Assembly (NCBI GenBank): GCA_027704905.1
Contig: CM051001.1
Coordinates: forward strand, 20,999,110 to 21,063,109
Reading direction: 5' to 3'
From: Muraenolepis orangiensis
Lineage: Eukaryota > Chordata > Actinopteri > Gadiformes > Muraenolepididae
Length of the DNA: 64,000 bases
The position numbers were made by a program, and so were the translations under genes. Positions 14,660 through 57,061 of the stretch are shown here, one piece after another. The notes beneath the pieces were generated by a model. The model was not told the origin of the DNA. It was given only the letters and a program-made list of their open reading frames with translations, and made no database searches. Position 1 is the first letter of the stretch; each line of letters begins with the position of its first letter.

Positions 14660-15802
14660 AGCTCACCGGGTAACTCCGTGGCACTGTGTAAATAGGAAAC
14701 TCTGTTTTGCTTGCCCTCCTTGACTACTCCCACTGTGTTCCAGTCCCACTATAGCTTCTCCTTCCGTGTACTCTAGTTTCAAGCTGACCTCTTTTATTTT
14801 CCTCAGCCAAGTGGTTGTTGAGAGGCACTGTGGAGGCACAAGTGTAACCTCCTGAAAATAACGCCATGTCATGGGGCCTGTATGTATGGACTAGATACTC
14901 TGAGAAGGGAACGAGTCCAAACAGGCACAGCAGACAGAAGACGACGAAGAACAGACAGACCCATTTTTAATTGATTCATAACAACTATGTGTATGTACTC
15001 TGCTGATCGCTGATCTGATCTACGGGACAGAACGCGAAAACACTTCTATTCTACTGTAAAACGTACCTGAGGGGAATTGGTGATTCCAGAGGCTTTTGTG
15101 GTTCTTGTCCGTCCCCGTCCCCCCGTCCCCCACACACACACACATAGGAGGATGGTGATTGGCTGGTTTGAATTTCAGGTGGAAGAAGATTCAGATGCGT
15201 TAACACTCATCTAAAGTACCTTTAGGGAATCCCCATTCCGGAATGCACATAGTATACAGAAACAAAAGAGTTGTTCGTATTAAAGTAAAGTAAAGGTTTC
15301 AAAACATCTTCATGTTGAATATTATTTTCTCTCTCTCATTTCTGATAAAACATTGAAGCCAGGAACTATTTCAAATTTCTTGAGTGAACTGAGTTGAAGC
15401 AGCACTTTGTATCTACATTGCCAGAACTGACATATATTGGCAAGATGCTAATGAGTGTATTATACTAATTGAACTGTATCTTTAATGCTATAGCTGTGCT
15501 ATAGTAGTGTTTCCCTTCTCTTTGTACCATGTTTACAAATAATATTCCATACAGTTAACAGTTGACATATTTTGCTTGAAAATGTGGAATTTGTGAAGTG
15601 AGTTGTGAGCTAGGTATAGGGATACGACTTATGAACGTCTGTGTGGGCTATCTAGTCCATGTGTGTGACATTTTAATCGGTTTTAATAGTGCTCAAGCCT
15701 TCTTAATGTTATGTAATTGTCGATTGTACGACTGTTTGTGTTTAGTCATTGCATTCTGTTTATTTTATTTTTTATATAAATAATTAAGGACAAAAAAACT
15801 GA

Positions 15803-15808
15803 AATAAA
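15803..15808 (+). terminator. Candidate poly(A) signal AATAAA (distal)
   Basis: Canonical hexamer in an AT-rich 3'-UTR-like context, with TTTGTG about 20 bases downstream. Confidence 0.45.
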
Positions 15809-16235
15809 ACTCTTGCACATATATTTGTGAAGCACTAATTATTTTAGGAATGTCTTCCTGTTTGATTGTTTGAATATGACTGCAGAGCAGGTTATCTACT
15901 AATGTGGTTGATTATGCTAAGCACTTACAAACACTGAGCCACACTCAGTTTGACTCAGATGTTGAGTTAAACAAAATGAACTCATTGGATATTGGCCTTT
16001 AGCTCTGTTTAAAATATGCGATATTTGGTATTACTCACAATTTGTATCCACTGGAAATGCAACTTCTAGTGAGAGTTCCAGAAAAATCGTAACAAAGAAC
16101 TTATGACTCACAGACAACTCATTTTAGTCACAGACCCATGGTCTTTCTGCTGTTGTTAGCATCCACGCTAACCTCTGAACCTTAAGAGGGGTCACATTCT
16201 ACAGGGTATTGGTCTTTGGGTCATCTGCTGACTGA

Positions 16236-16345
<110 letters not shown>

Positions 16346-18013
16346 TATAATTTGAGAAATGCCTGATAAGTCACTCATACATTCTCCAAATGAGTACATT
16401 TAAAATGTTCAGATATACAGTGGGTGTATTTTAGTGTATTTACTGACTTCTTAATAGGTTATAAGCAGTTCTTCAAATTCAGTAAGATATAGTTTTATTT
16501 GGGGTGAATTGACATGAAAGTTTGCAGCTCAATGACAATGACACACAGTTTAAATTCCCGGCAGAGAAAACAGTTGCAACTGACAGATCTAAACTTGCAT
16601 TTGGTGTTACCATGGTAACTGCACACAGCTGCATGATAAAGAGGGCCTCATTCTTTAACATTTTTTGTTTTTTTTAAGTTTGAAGTGGATTCCTACCTGA
16701 CACAGCACACATGTAGTTCTTCTGATCTGCTTTGAAGTCGGTTGTGAATCATCCACTTAATATGCTTTGCTTTCTCTCTCTACTACCTCTTCAAGATATT
16801 CCCACCAAACCCAGAGCCTTTATGGGAATAGCAGACAGTATTTTGGCACTACGGTACATTGGTTTTGTCTAACATCGTGTTCAAGAGTTACTGTTCAAAC
16901 ACCAGTGATTTTGCACCACAATTCACCTGAACCAGGTGACAGACACCACCTCCACAAGTCACAACTCACGCCGTTAATGAGATTCATTAGAGCCCTAATT
17001 GAATATTTTCAGTCCCTGTGTGAAGTTCAAACGGAAATCACGGTTTTCACCCCTCATTCAACAAAAGCCATCAATCATAGCGTGTCTGTCACGCAAACAC
17101 ACTCCAAACCCAAACTGGTTCTTTGTCCATATCTTCTGCTGTAACTTTTCACACCCACCCACCCAGCCATGCAGACACAGATAAACTGCCTTCGTCTCCA
17201 ACCGTGCCTTTCTATCAGCCGCTGGATTGCACCTTTTAAGATGGTAAAGAAAGGAATGAGCAAACAGTGAGCGTGGAGGGAAGAAGCCAGGCAGCCGACA
17301 CCGAGCAAAAGTAATACTTTGCATGCTAATGCCACGCAGGAGAAAGGGCAAACAGGCCCATTGAGATGCAGAGCTCTGGTGTTTTCTTAGGGTAATATTG
17401 GGGCAACGTTGAAACAGCACACATTATGGGAGTAAAAGGTTAATTTGATAGTTAGTCCGCAGGAACAGTGGGGGTAATTGACTTTCTGGGATGGACGAAT
17501 CTCCCACCCCGGGTGGGTGGCGATGAATATGTTCAGTGATCCTCGGGGACGCGCGCACACGTCTGGGCACATGTGTATGGCTACACCATCCATCGGGGCA
17601 CAGACCCTGACACACCGACATCAAAACAATAACATGAAAACGTTTTAAAGCAAACCCTTTTCTTTTCATCAGAAAGTGGGATGCCAAAATTCCTCTTTCA
17701 GAAAGAATAAAAAAGAGAAGAAGAAAAAAAAACCTTGAAACTTGTCATGTCGTCCAGCGCTCATTCACATTTAATTACCATGGCAGTGGACCATTGAGAA
17801 GAGAACCAGGCCCACGCTCTCCCATGCTCATAGCCTCACAGGGCTCCCCTTCCTCCTCCCCCTGCCCCAGCAACCCCTGCAGCCGCCGCAGTCACAGGGG
17901 CTGAATGGAACAGCCTTTGGAATGTGGACACAATGGATGGAATGTCATTTTGCTGAGTGCTACCCCATAACCCCCCCCCCCCCCCCATAACCCCCCTTCC
18001 CCAACGAAAGCAA

Positions 18014-18272
<259 letters not shown>

Positions 18273-18814
18273 ATGTGAGGTGTATGCACATGCCCCATGC
18301 CCACTACCTCGCAAGCCCAGACATGTTTGAACGCAAAGGAATTAAATAATATTAATTTTTCATCAATGGTCTTGATTTCTCAGTTTATGAACAGAAATTA
18401 TAAAGAAAATATCAATAAACATGCAACGCAGCAAACCAATATGACAATGTGTAACGTATTTGTTTATGTCCAACTCAAGTGAATGTATAAGATATGAATC
18501 GTCTACACAGCACATCATCTAGGATGTTTTCTAAACATGTTGTGCCCTTCACCTCTTCTTTCATCATGGTCCAACAGTTAACTTTAATGACACAAAACAT
18601 AAACCTAACTGCCCCCTTCAAATAATTTGACGGTTGACCACATAGTATTTTTTTTTATATTGAGTGGTTAACAAATTCTCTGAATAGTTTTTGATGAATT
18701 AAACATGAAACCATAAATAATAATAATAATAGATTAAATACATGGTGGACAATGTATAGTTCTATGAAAGTTATACCACTATTCCACTTTTAAAATCCAG
18801 TCCTGATTTTAGAA

Positions 18815-18850
18815 CCCCCCCCCCCCCCCCCCCCTCTCTCTCTCCTCTCC
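18815..18850. repeat. Poly-C run followed by CT
   Basis: Twenty consecutive C residues (18815-18834) followed by a short CT tract, just upstream of the putative gpc4 leader. Confidence 0.93.
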
Positions 18851-19562
18851 TCTTTACATTAGAAAGACAGAGACCTGTCGAGGTCCAAAGTTTGAGCTGC
18901 CTGCTCCATGCTCCACCCCTGGAGTTTTAACTTGCCAAGTCTTTGTCCCCGGAACTCGCAGTCCTGGCTGGCTCTCCACCGGGACTTGGCTGCACTCGCA
19001 TCTGTATTCCAGTAGTACTCCGGCAAAGACAGTTGAGCGTCCTGTCCGAAAAAAGAAAACCCACAGACCGACTTTAAGACTTTAAAGAAAAATAACATTT
19101 TATAGAAACATTTTTTTATCGGCACTGCTTTTCGGGAGCACATCGAAATCCACAACCCGTGCGAGTTTCAATCGTGTCTGTATATGGTGGGTTTTTTTTA
19201 AACTAATGTGGTGTGTTGCCGATTTTTTTTTTTAAACCGAGTCTGGAACTCTATACTTAAGGATCACCTTTTATATATATAAAAAAAAACGAAAAAAAAC
19301 CGAACAACTTTTGAAAACGTGCATATGTTTCTTTTCGGACTTCTTGGAGAGTTAAAAAAAAAGAAAAGTGACCCCCAGGAGAACTGTTGTTCAATGAAGT
19401 CTCATCGCTAAACTTCGACCCGTGTGTCTCCATGAGGAAACTCAACGTGGGAGTCGTCGAGACGTCGTCGTGCTTATAACTTTTGTATACGAAACGACGA
19501 ACCGGTTACCCCGTTTTTGGTAGTTGTTTAGTTTAGTTTTAATTGTAATAACACTAGCCACC
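18851..19562 (+). promoter_or_regulatory. gpc4: gpc4 promoter / 5' leader region with upstream ATGs
   Basis: This is the unique sequence directly upstream of the gpc4 start codon. No transcription start can be fixed from sequence alone. Three upstream ATGs open short reading frames: 18908-19015 (35 codons), 19394-19411 (5 codons) and 19432-19479 (15 codons, in a CTCCATGA context). All end before the main ATG. If transcribed, they would make this a leader with several uORFs. AT-rich homopolymer runs (T10 and A9 type) lie between 19190 and 19300. Confidence 0.45.
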
Positions 19563-50141
<30,579 letters not shown>

Positions 50142-51073
50142 AAGCAGCGAGAGGCCCCGGGGGGAACGAGAGAACCAGGAAGGAAGAAGAAGAAGAAGAA
50201 GAAAATGGAACGAAGGGGAAATCTGTCAGAGAACTTTTGAGAAAGAAAAGACCGCCTTCAGGACCTTGGTCTGTCCACCCTTTGGGGAAGGGGAAGGGGG
50301 AGGGGAGGGGAAGACTCTTATTAATATTACATTATAACAATAACTTCAGTTTTAATTATTTGTTTATATTATTTTTCTAAGGACATCGATGTACAGCGAT
50401 ATGATTTCCAAAAAAAAAAATAGTGTTTTCCAAGAACCCTTCGACGCTCACGGCCCTCGAGATCTCTGAACACTGGCGCCGATTGGACGTGGTGTAGGAT
50501 TGTTTTAATTAGCATTTTAATCCCAAATGATTTTTTTAAATCTAAACCTAAAAAAAACCATTGCTGCCTAAATAATCTAAATAGGAAGCTATTTGAACGG
50601 CTGTTGTTTTTTTTAAACAATGGATTAATTTGGTATTTCCTAAGTACCAATCACTAATCTGTATTTGCTTTCAATTTTAATACCAGCAAGTCGATTGTTA
50701 TTATTAAGAAGTCTGTTTTAGGAGTATTTACCCCTGGCACTAGAGTGTCAAGTATTAACTGCTTTTTTCAGAGCTACAGAAAGCAACCGGTCTAAAAGAA
50801 AAGACCAAAACAGCCTTTCAAGCGGTTTTAGACCTAGAGATGCAATCATTCTTTGGGAAGGCATTCAATGTGCCTTAACATGTACACAGTAGTATCTAAT
50901 AACCAGTTATTTCAACCTTAACGCCAGCTTTTATCTATAATTCATTTTTTTTAATTTTTTTATTAAATACAAACAATTTCGGTAATTTAAAAAGAATACC
51001 TCACTGTCATGAAACACCCATCAGTGTTCATGGTTTAAGTGTAGCGGCTAGCTCGGTAGAGGATGTAGAGGCC

Positions 51074-51304
<231 letters not shown>

Positions 51305-51395
51305 GCTTAAGAGGAGAGACACTCCCTTGGCATTACCACCCTCCCCTTACGAAGGCTGAGTTTACTAGACAATTCCTGATTGCCCTTCGGTACTG

Positions 51396-51420
51396 TCGGG
51401 TCAGTGATGCACTGACCCGA
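51396..51420 (+). other. Perfect 11-bp stem-loop in gpc4 3' UTR
   Basis: TCGGGTCAGTG pairs perfectly with CACTGACCCGA across an ATG triloop. Confidence 0.7.
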
Positions 51421-51810
51421 TGCTGTCTTGCTTGTTAGAGAGAGAGAGAAGGACATGAGTAGCATGTCTCATGATATCTGGGGTTGGGGGGGGGAGGAAC
51501 TATAGAAAAAATATGGCTGAGGTTTTCATCAAGGAACAACAAAATAACAAAGACTATTTTAATACAGGGTTTGATGCGGAGAAAGTGTTGTCGTTCCTAC
51601 ATCTGTTTTGGTATGAAGATATATATTAGGTACTACGGTGACTTTTTATTTTAATGCTAGTGACTTTTTCGTTGTTTGTTAGGAGCTGGTGGGGGAAATC
51701 TGTGCACAGATTTGGGGGGGCTCATCAGTGTACCCCACGCCCCCCCCTGCCCCTTCCTCCCATCCCCCCTTATATACACACTTGTACCTCTCGACGTGAT
51801 GTCAGTCAGT

Positions 51811-51843
51811 TGTAAATGGAGTGTAAATGCAGTGTAAATGGAG
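51811..51843 (+). promoter_or_regulatory. Three tandem TGTAAATG motifs (Pumilio-like)
   Basis: TGTAAATG recurs at 51811, 51822 and 51833 in an 11-base repeat. It differs from the Pumilio element UGUANAUA at the last base. A perfect TGTAAATA lies at 53154-53161. Confidence 0.4.
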
Positions 51844-52802
51844 TCCTCTTTTTCTTTTTTTTTTCTTTTTTTGGAAAGCATTTGGGTCCTCTGTTTCAAC
51901 TGGGAACACGAGGGGGGAAACGGTTGACGTTTTAATCACGAGTTCAACCCCACGTGAGACCAGTGTGTCCACCTGGTTGTAGATAGAACCTCGGTACGTT
52001 GTCAACCGATTTTCTTTAAAAAAAACAAGCAAACAAGCTAAAAAAAGAAAGAAAGAAAAGAAAGAAAAATGTTGGTTTTAGTGAACGCGGTCTTGTATCG
52101 GTTGTCTGCTTGATGGCGCTTCGACGTGTTTTTGCACCGGGTTTTACTACCCGGTGGCAAGCACAATGTATGGATGGCTTCTCTTCTTTTTTTTTTTCTT
52201 TTTTTTTTATTGCATCCGGTCATTTCACCTTTCACTGTACGTGGTGCCTAAACTTGCGTTTTGTGTACTGTGTTAAGTTATGCATGTGTTGTTTTGCATT
52301 TGCAAAAAGTGCTTCCAGAAGGGGGGGGGGGGGGAGGGGGTAAATCCCAACATATTCAAGAAAATTACAGTATTCCAAACACCGTTCAGATTAACATTGA
52401 TCTTGATCATTTAAGTGCTGGCGTCGTACATTTAAAATCAAAGCATTTTTTTTATGCAGGTAAAAAAACAACAATTTGTTAATGCCTTCACGAATATAGA
52501 GAATATCTGTTTGACTGAATACTGTTTTCTGCCATTGTTCCCATTGGAAAAGGAGAGAATGTGGATTAAATCGGTAACGGGTGTATTGGGCATCCAGAGG
52601 GTGGACTGGGGAACTAGTAAAACGACAAAGCAGCCGAAAACATCTATGCAATCCCATCACAGAATATCCATAGACATGAGGCAGTGAGTGGCCTCTGGTC
52701 TCATCCCACAGTTTTCAGTGCCTATTGTCCCCCCCGTGAACCTGCCAACGTTTCTGCAGGGGCAGGTGCATCTTATAGTTGTTTGATGTGGACAGAGTCG
52801 GA

Positions 52803-52803
<1 letters not shown>

Positions 52804-52839
<36 letters not shown>
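52804..52839. repeat. (TG)n microsatellite
   Basis: Short pure TG array within the putative 3' UTR. Confidence 0.93.
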
Positions 52840-52843
<4 letters not shown>

Positions 52844-53319
52844 GGAGGCCTGAATCTCTCTTTTCGAACGCAGCACAAAGGGGATTTGTTGGGGGGGGGC
52901 GATGGTTAAAACGTCTGTGCTCGCGGGCCAAGGCCAAGGCCACAAGTCCCCGTCCCCGTCGTCGTCGTCGTCGTCGTCGTCCCCCCGGCGGAGGGAAGCG
53001 TAGGACCCATTCCTCTGAACCAGGCTCCGGTCTGGCTGGAGGGGGGAGCCTTCCGGCTGGCCGTGGCCCTCGAGGACAGAAGGTCGTACTCTTGAGTGGA
53101 GAGAATGGAGCGACTGAACAAGAGTTAAAGAAAGAAAGTTAAAAAAAAACAAATGTAAATAATGAGCAACCGTTTTTAGAGGTCTCTTAAAGAGGCTATA
53201 ACAGTTCATGAGATTTTTACTTGTCAGAGTGTCTCCTAAATGTTGTGGAAAACAAGATGAGGTAGATGTTAAATTGTAAGAGAAAAGTTATATTCAGCAT
53301 CATTTCCTAGTCTTGTCGA

Positions 53320-53325
53320 AATAAA
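53320..53325 (+). terminator. gpc4: gpc4 poly(A) signal AATAAA
   Basis: Canonical hexamer with a TGTGTGTG element about 20 bases downstream, a good cleavage and polyadenylation arrangement. Confidence 0.7.
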
Positions 53326-53345
53326 GACTGTCAATATTTAAACTG

Positions 53346-54872
53346 ATGTGTGTGTGATTTCTTTGAATAATAATAAGAAGAATATTTACTTGTGTTCTTA
53401 CAATGTAGTTAATTGTATAAGAGCTGGGGACCCCTGACTCTGAACACCACACTCTACCGTCCAGTTCTCAATCCCCATCGTTACTATTGTCTGAATGATA
53501 ACTAGTGGCGAACCGTGTCTATCCCAACTGGACCTTCTGTAGACCCTCACCCCCCAAACCCTACTTCAGCTTCCCTAATGTAAGTGAAAAACCTTGAAAC
53601 ATTGCAATCAAATCTATATAAAAAAAACAATGTAGTTTGAGATTATGTGAAATAGCTTAAAAATACAAACGTACAGATGTATCCTTTTGATCTAATTTGA
53701 GGTTAAATGTGATTTGGTATTTGATTTGTTTAATCTTCAACATGACCCTATTACATCAAAACACCAGTTTAGTCTAACAACAAATCTGACTAACCTTTTT
53801 TAATTTGAGATAAACTGTAGAAACATTTATGTTACTGACCTTGAAGAGCCCATCTGAACAAATGGGCTTAAGGTTAACTGAGTATAAGATACCACTTGGT
53901 AAGGTTTATATAATTGAAATATAACAATAATAATAATAATATGGGAAGATTATACATGTCCTGAATCATAACAGTCCTGTGAGTAGTTAAGTTTGATTGA
54001 TGTTCCTACATGTCACAATGCTCAAATAAGGACTATTGTTTAGGCGAACATTGTGGGGAAATAAGTCAACTTCGAAGAGCTCCTGTGACCTCTATATTTA
54101 TCAGACAGACTCACAACTGAGCCTATATGAAAGCTTTGAATCTATCCTTTAAAATATACCATGAGTAAAGATCTTGAAAATAAGCCTAAATTAGGATCTG
54201 CATCAGTGTCTAGTAGCCAACTGTGACAAAGCTACCACTTACAAAAGGTTATCATACCAAAATATCATCGATAGACCATCTATGGACCTTTATAAAATAT
54301 CTAACCAGATTTTGCCACCTTGAGTGGTACCAAAATCTGGTCTGGCCCATGGACCAAAGGCTTATAAACAAAACAAACGTTTTGTTTTATATAGATTCGA
54401 TTAGATTAGATTCAATTGTATTGTCATTGCACCGCACAAGTACAGTACAGCGAAAATAATTTAGCATCTGACCAGAGTGCAAATGTTGCAGTAAAGTGCA
54501 TGGTAATATAATTTACAGTTTAAATGTACAGGTTAAAAGACAGTCTACCAGGTATTAAATGGGATATGAGCATAATAATAGGTATATATCTACACAGGTA
54601 AGTGAGTATTTAACAGGTAGTGATCTGGGGTATGCAGTTATTGAAAGCAGGATAAATATATATAAATGTAAATGGATATACAAGAGAGCATATATAAATG
54701 TATATACAGGAGTAGGGATATGCAGTTCTATCATATGCAGTTCTATCAGTGCCTATGGCATGATATGGCATGTGGCCTTTTAATTATTACGCTTACAATA
54801 CCTGCAATGTCCACAGTCCTCTGTGTCATGTGTTTAAAATCTTAGACAGAGGCAAAAATTGCGCCACTACAA
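53346..54872. other. gpc4-hs6st2 intergenic, AT-rich
   Basis: No gene recognised. From about 54395 a segment reads ATTGTCATTGCACCGCACAA...CAGCGAAAATAA and continues AT-rich to about 54780. I take it to be a teleost retroposon remnant. A 17-base unit (ATATGCAGTTCTATCA type) is duplicated at about 54718-54750. Confidence 0.5.
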
Positions 54873-54945
54873 TGCCGAAACCCGGGATCGAACCAGGGAC
54901 ATTTAGATCTTCAGTCTAACGCTCTCCCAACTGAGCTATTTCGGC
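54873..54945 (-). tRNA. tRNA-Phe (GAA anticodon)
   Basis: Read on the - strand, the 73-nt sequence has a perfect 7-bp acceptor stem (GCCGAAA/TTTCGGC), a D arm TAGCTCAGTTGGGAGAGC with A box, anticodon loop CTGAAGA (GAA) on a TTAGA/TCTAA stem, and T arm CCTGG-TTCGATC-CCGGG with B box, plus discriminator A. Five Ts at 54858-54854 (sense strand of the gene) supply a Pol III terminator 14 bases downstream. The variable loop reads ATGTC instead of the usual AGGTC. There is no intron. Confidence 0.95.
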
Positions 54946-55513
54946 GGGTCCTTTTCTTCTCTGAGCGTAACAATATAATCTCATACCCAATAGATAGCTG
55001 GCAGCTAAAATTGGATACACATTTTGAAGTTACATTTGAGTGAATGGTATGCCTTCGTCTTATATATTATGAAAGTTAAAAACAAAACAAAAAATTGTAC
55101 ATTTGTAATATATTGCATTTAACCCTCCATAGCTTTGATTTCATGACGTCATGTTAGCGCAGTGGCTGCTGGGAAGAGGGGTCAAGGATCGGTAGCTGTG
55201 GGACATTGGGAACACTTCCTCAACAATACATATGTGTTGCTTCAACAAACTATACTCTGGTATTTAAAGTGTATACTATTTACAGTTATGAATGGAGATC
55301 GTAGTACTTAGTGTGTGTACTATTGCGGCTCCTGCGCTATCACTTATTCAGTGCTTGTGCTTTAGCGAATGGTAGCCCAGTTGTGTTAGCCAGCGACCGC
55401 ATTGTTGTTGTTGTTTTCGTGGAGGAACAAAAAACGACAACATTTAATAAACCACCAAGAAGTTGACCCCCAGCTCAGGCAGGGGGGGGGGGGGGGTTGG
55501 GACCGCTTGAGTA

Positions 55514-55546
55514 ATGTTTGTCTGTTTTTCCCGAGAATATGGATGA
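55514..55546 (+). CDS. uORF overlapping the hs6st2 start codon
   Basis: ATG 55514 opens a 10-codon frame that ends at TGA 55544-55546, five bases beyond the A of the hs6st2 ATG and in a different frame. It would reduce initiation at the main ATG if the transcript includes it. Its context (GTAATGT) is weak. Confidence 0.4.
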   Translation: MFVCFSREYG

Positions 55547-56113
55547 AAAGTCCAGCCACTACCACCGCCTCTTGATCGTCCTGTTAATGGTGATGCTGTT
55601 CGGGGTCATAGTCCTCCAGTACGTGTGCCCGGGGAGCTCTGATTGCCAGTTATTGCGCATCGGGTCACTTTTCAAGTCCAGCGGCACCGGTAACTACGGA
55701 ACAAGTGACGGTAAGGACATTAAAGAGGGACTCGCGAAGGACCCGTACATCGCAGAGGACAATGCCCTGGTTCGCTTTGTCCCTCGCTTCAACTTTACAA
55801 CAGCCGACCTGAGCCGCGCCGTAGATTTTAACATCAAGGGCGACGACGTGATAGTTTTTCTGCACATCCAAAAGACCGGAGGAACCACGTTTGGTCGCCA
55901 CTTGGTGCGCAACATCCAGCTGGAGAGGCCCTGCGAGTGTCACGCAGGGCAGAAGAAATGCACGTGTCTTCGGCCAGGTAAAAAGGAAACGTGGCTCTTC
56001 TCTCGCTTCTCCACCGGCTGGAGCTGTGGCCTTCACGCAGACTGGACCGAACTCACCAACTGCGTCCCAACTCGGATGGATACACACGAGGCCCCCAAAA
56101 CACCCATTCCAAG
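55539..56113 (+). CDS. hs6st2: hs6st2 exon 1
   Basis: It encodes the cytosolic tail, membrane anchor, stem and the first half of the sulfotransferase fold through NCVPTRMD. The donor is AAG|GTACGA at 56114. The start at 55539 is chosen because MDEKS is the conserved HS6ST2 N terminus; a poly-G run (about 55482-55496) lies just upstream. Confidence 0.95.
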
Positions 56114-57061
56114 GTACGATGTAGATGCCATTCTAGTGGCAATACAAAACTTTCTTGTATATAGTTTGCCATGTTATGCCAGGAATGCCCATAGTAGGGA
56201 AGCTAATACAACTGCTAACCTCTTTCATTTCAATGTTCCAGGAGGAACTACTATTACATCACTATCTTACGGGACCCGGTGTGGCGCTACCTGAGTGAGT
56301 GGCGGCACGTGCAGCGCGGCGCCACCTGGAAGGCCTCCCTGCACGTGTGCGATGGCCACTCGCCCACGCTGTCCGAGCTGCCCAGCTGCTATTCCGGAGA
56401 CGACTGGTCCGGCTGCACCCTGCAGGAGTTCATAGACTGCCCCTACAACCTAGCCAACAACCGGCAGACCCGCATGCTGGCCGACCTCAGCCTGGTGGGC
56501 TGCTACAACGTGTCGGCCATGAGCGACGATGAGCGCTGGGCCGTGCTCCTGGAGAGCGCCAAGCGCAACCTGCGAGGCATGGCCTTCTTCGGCCTCACCG
56601 AGTACCAGCGCAAGACCCAGTACCTCTTCGAGCGCACCTTCCGCCTGGCGTTCATCGCGCCGTTCACGCAGCTTAACGGCACGCGCGCCGCCAGCCTGGA
56701 GGTGGAGCCGGAAACACAGCGGCGCATCCGCCAGCTGAACCACTGGGACGTGGAGCTGTACGAGTACGCCCGCGACCTCTTCCTGCAGCGCTTCCAGCGG
56801 GCCAGGCAGCGGGAGCGCCGGCAGGCCCGGGAGAGGAGGCAGCAGGAGAGGAGGAGGCTCCGCGGAAAGCCGGGCCAGCCTCCGAGGCCCACCGAGGGGC
56901 CCCCGCGGCTGTCGGGCGGCCGCCCCGTCACCCAGGGCCAGCAGAGAATGGAGGGCGGTGGAGAGACACTGGAGCCTGAGGCTCTGCTTCCAGACTGGTG
57001 GGACCTGGAGGACGACAGCACCGTGGACGATTACACGGACAACGTGGAGCAGTGGAAGTGA
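55539..57061 (+). CDS. hs6st2: Heparan-sulfate 6-O-sulfotransferase 2, two exons
   Basis: Exons 55539-56113 and 56242-57061 join in frame (AG|G) to give 464 codons plus TGA. It is a type II Golgi enzyme that transfers sulfate from PAPS to the 6-OH of glucosamine in HS. The N terminus MDEKS, a signal anchor at about 10-29 and LQYVCPG identify the HS6ST2 branch. The 5'-phosphosulfate motif is QKTGGTTFGRH at 111-121. The catalytic-base His candidate is H166 in CGLHADW. The 3'-phosphate motif is LRDPVWRYLSEW at 201-212, with W206. LVGCYN and FFGLTEYQRKTQ follow. The tail has an Arg/Gln-rich helix (about 378-405) and an acidic end. The codons in exon 2 are strongly GC3-rich. The neighbouring gpc4 encodes a likely substrate carrier. 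Confidence 0.95.
56114..56241 (+). other. hs6st2: hs6st2 intron 1 (128 bp)
   Basis: GTACGA at the 5' end and CAATGTTCCAG at the 3' end. Reading through it would replace the conserved RNYYYITILRDP segment, so it is an intron. It occupies the usual HS6ST exon 1/2 boundary. Confidence 0.92.
56242..57061 (+). CDS. hs6st2: hs6st2 exon 2
   Basis: It starts by completing an Arg codon and encodes RNYYYITILRDPVWRYLSEW, HVQRGATWKASLHVCDG, DDWSGCTLQEF, YNLANNRQTRMLADLSLVGC and the C-terminal tail to TGA 57059-57061. Confidence 0.95.

Noticed and set aside
52684..53142. 152-codon open frame in the gpc4 3' UTR GC-rich island
   Set aside because: It includes TG and GTC repeat translations and a G run, with no similarity to a known protein and no initiation context.
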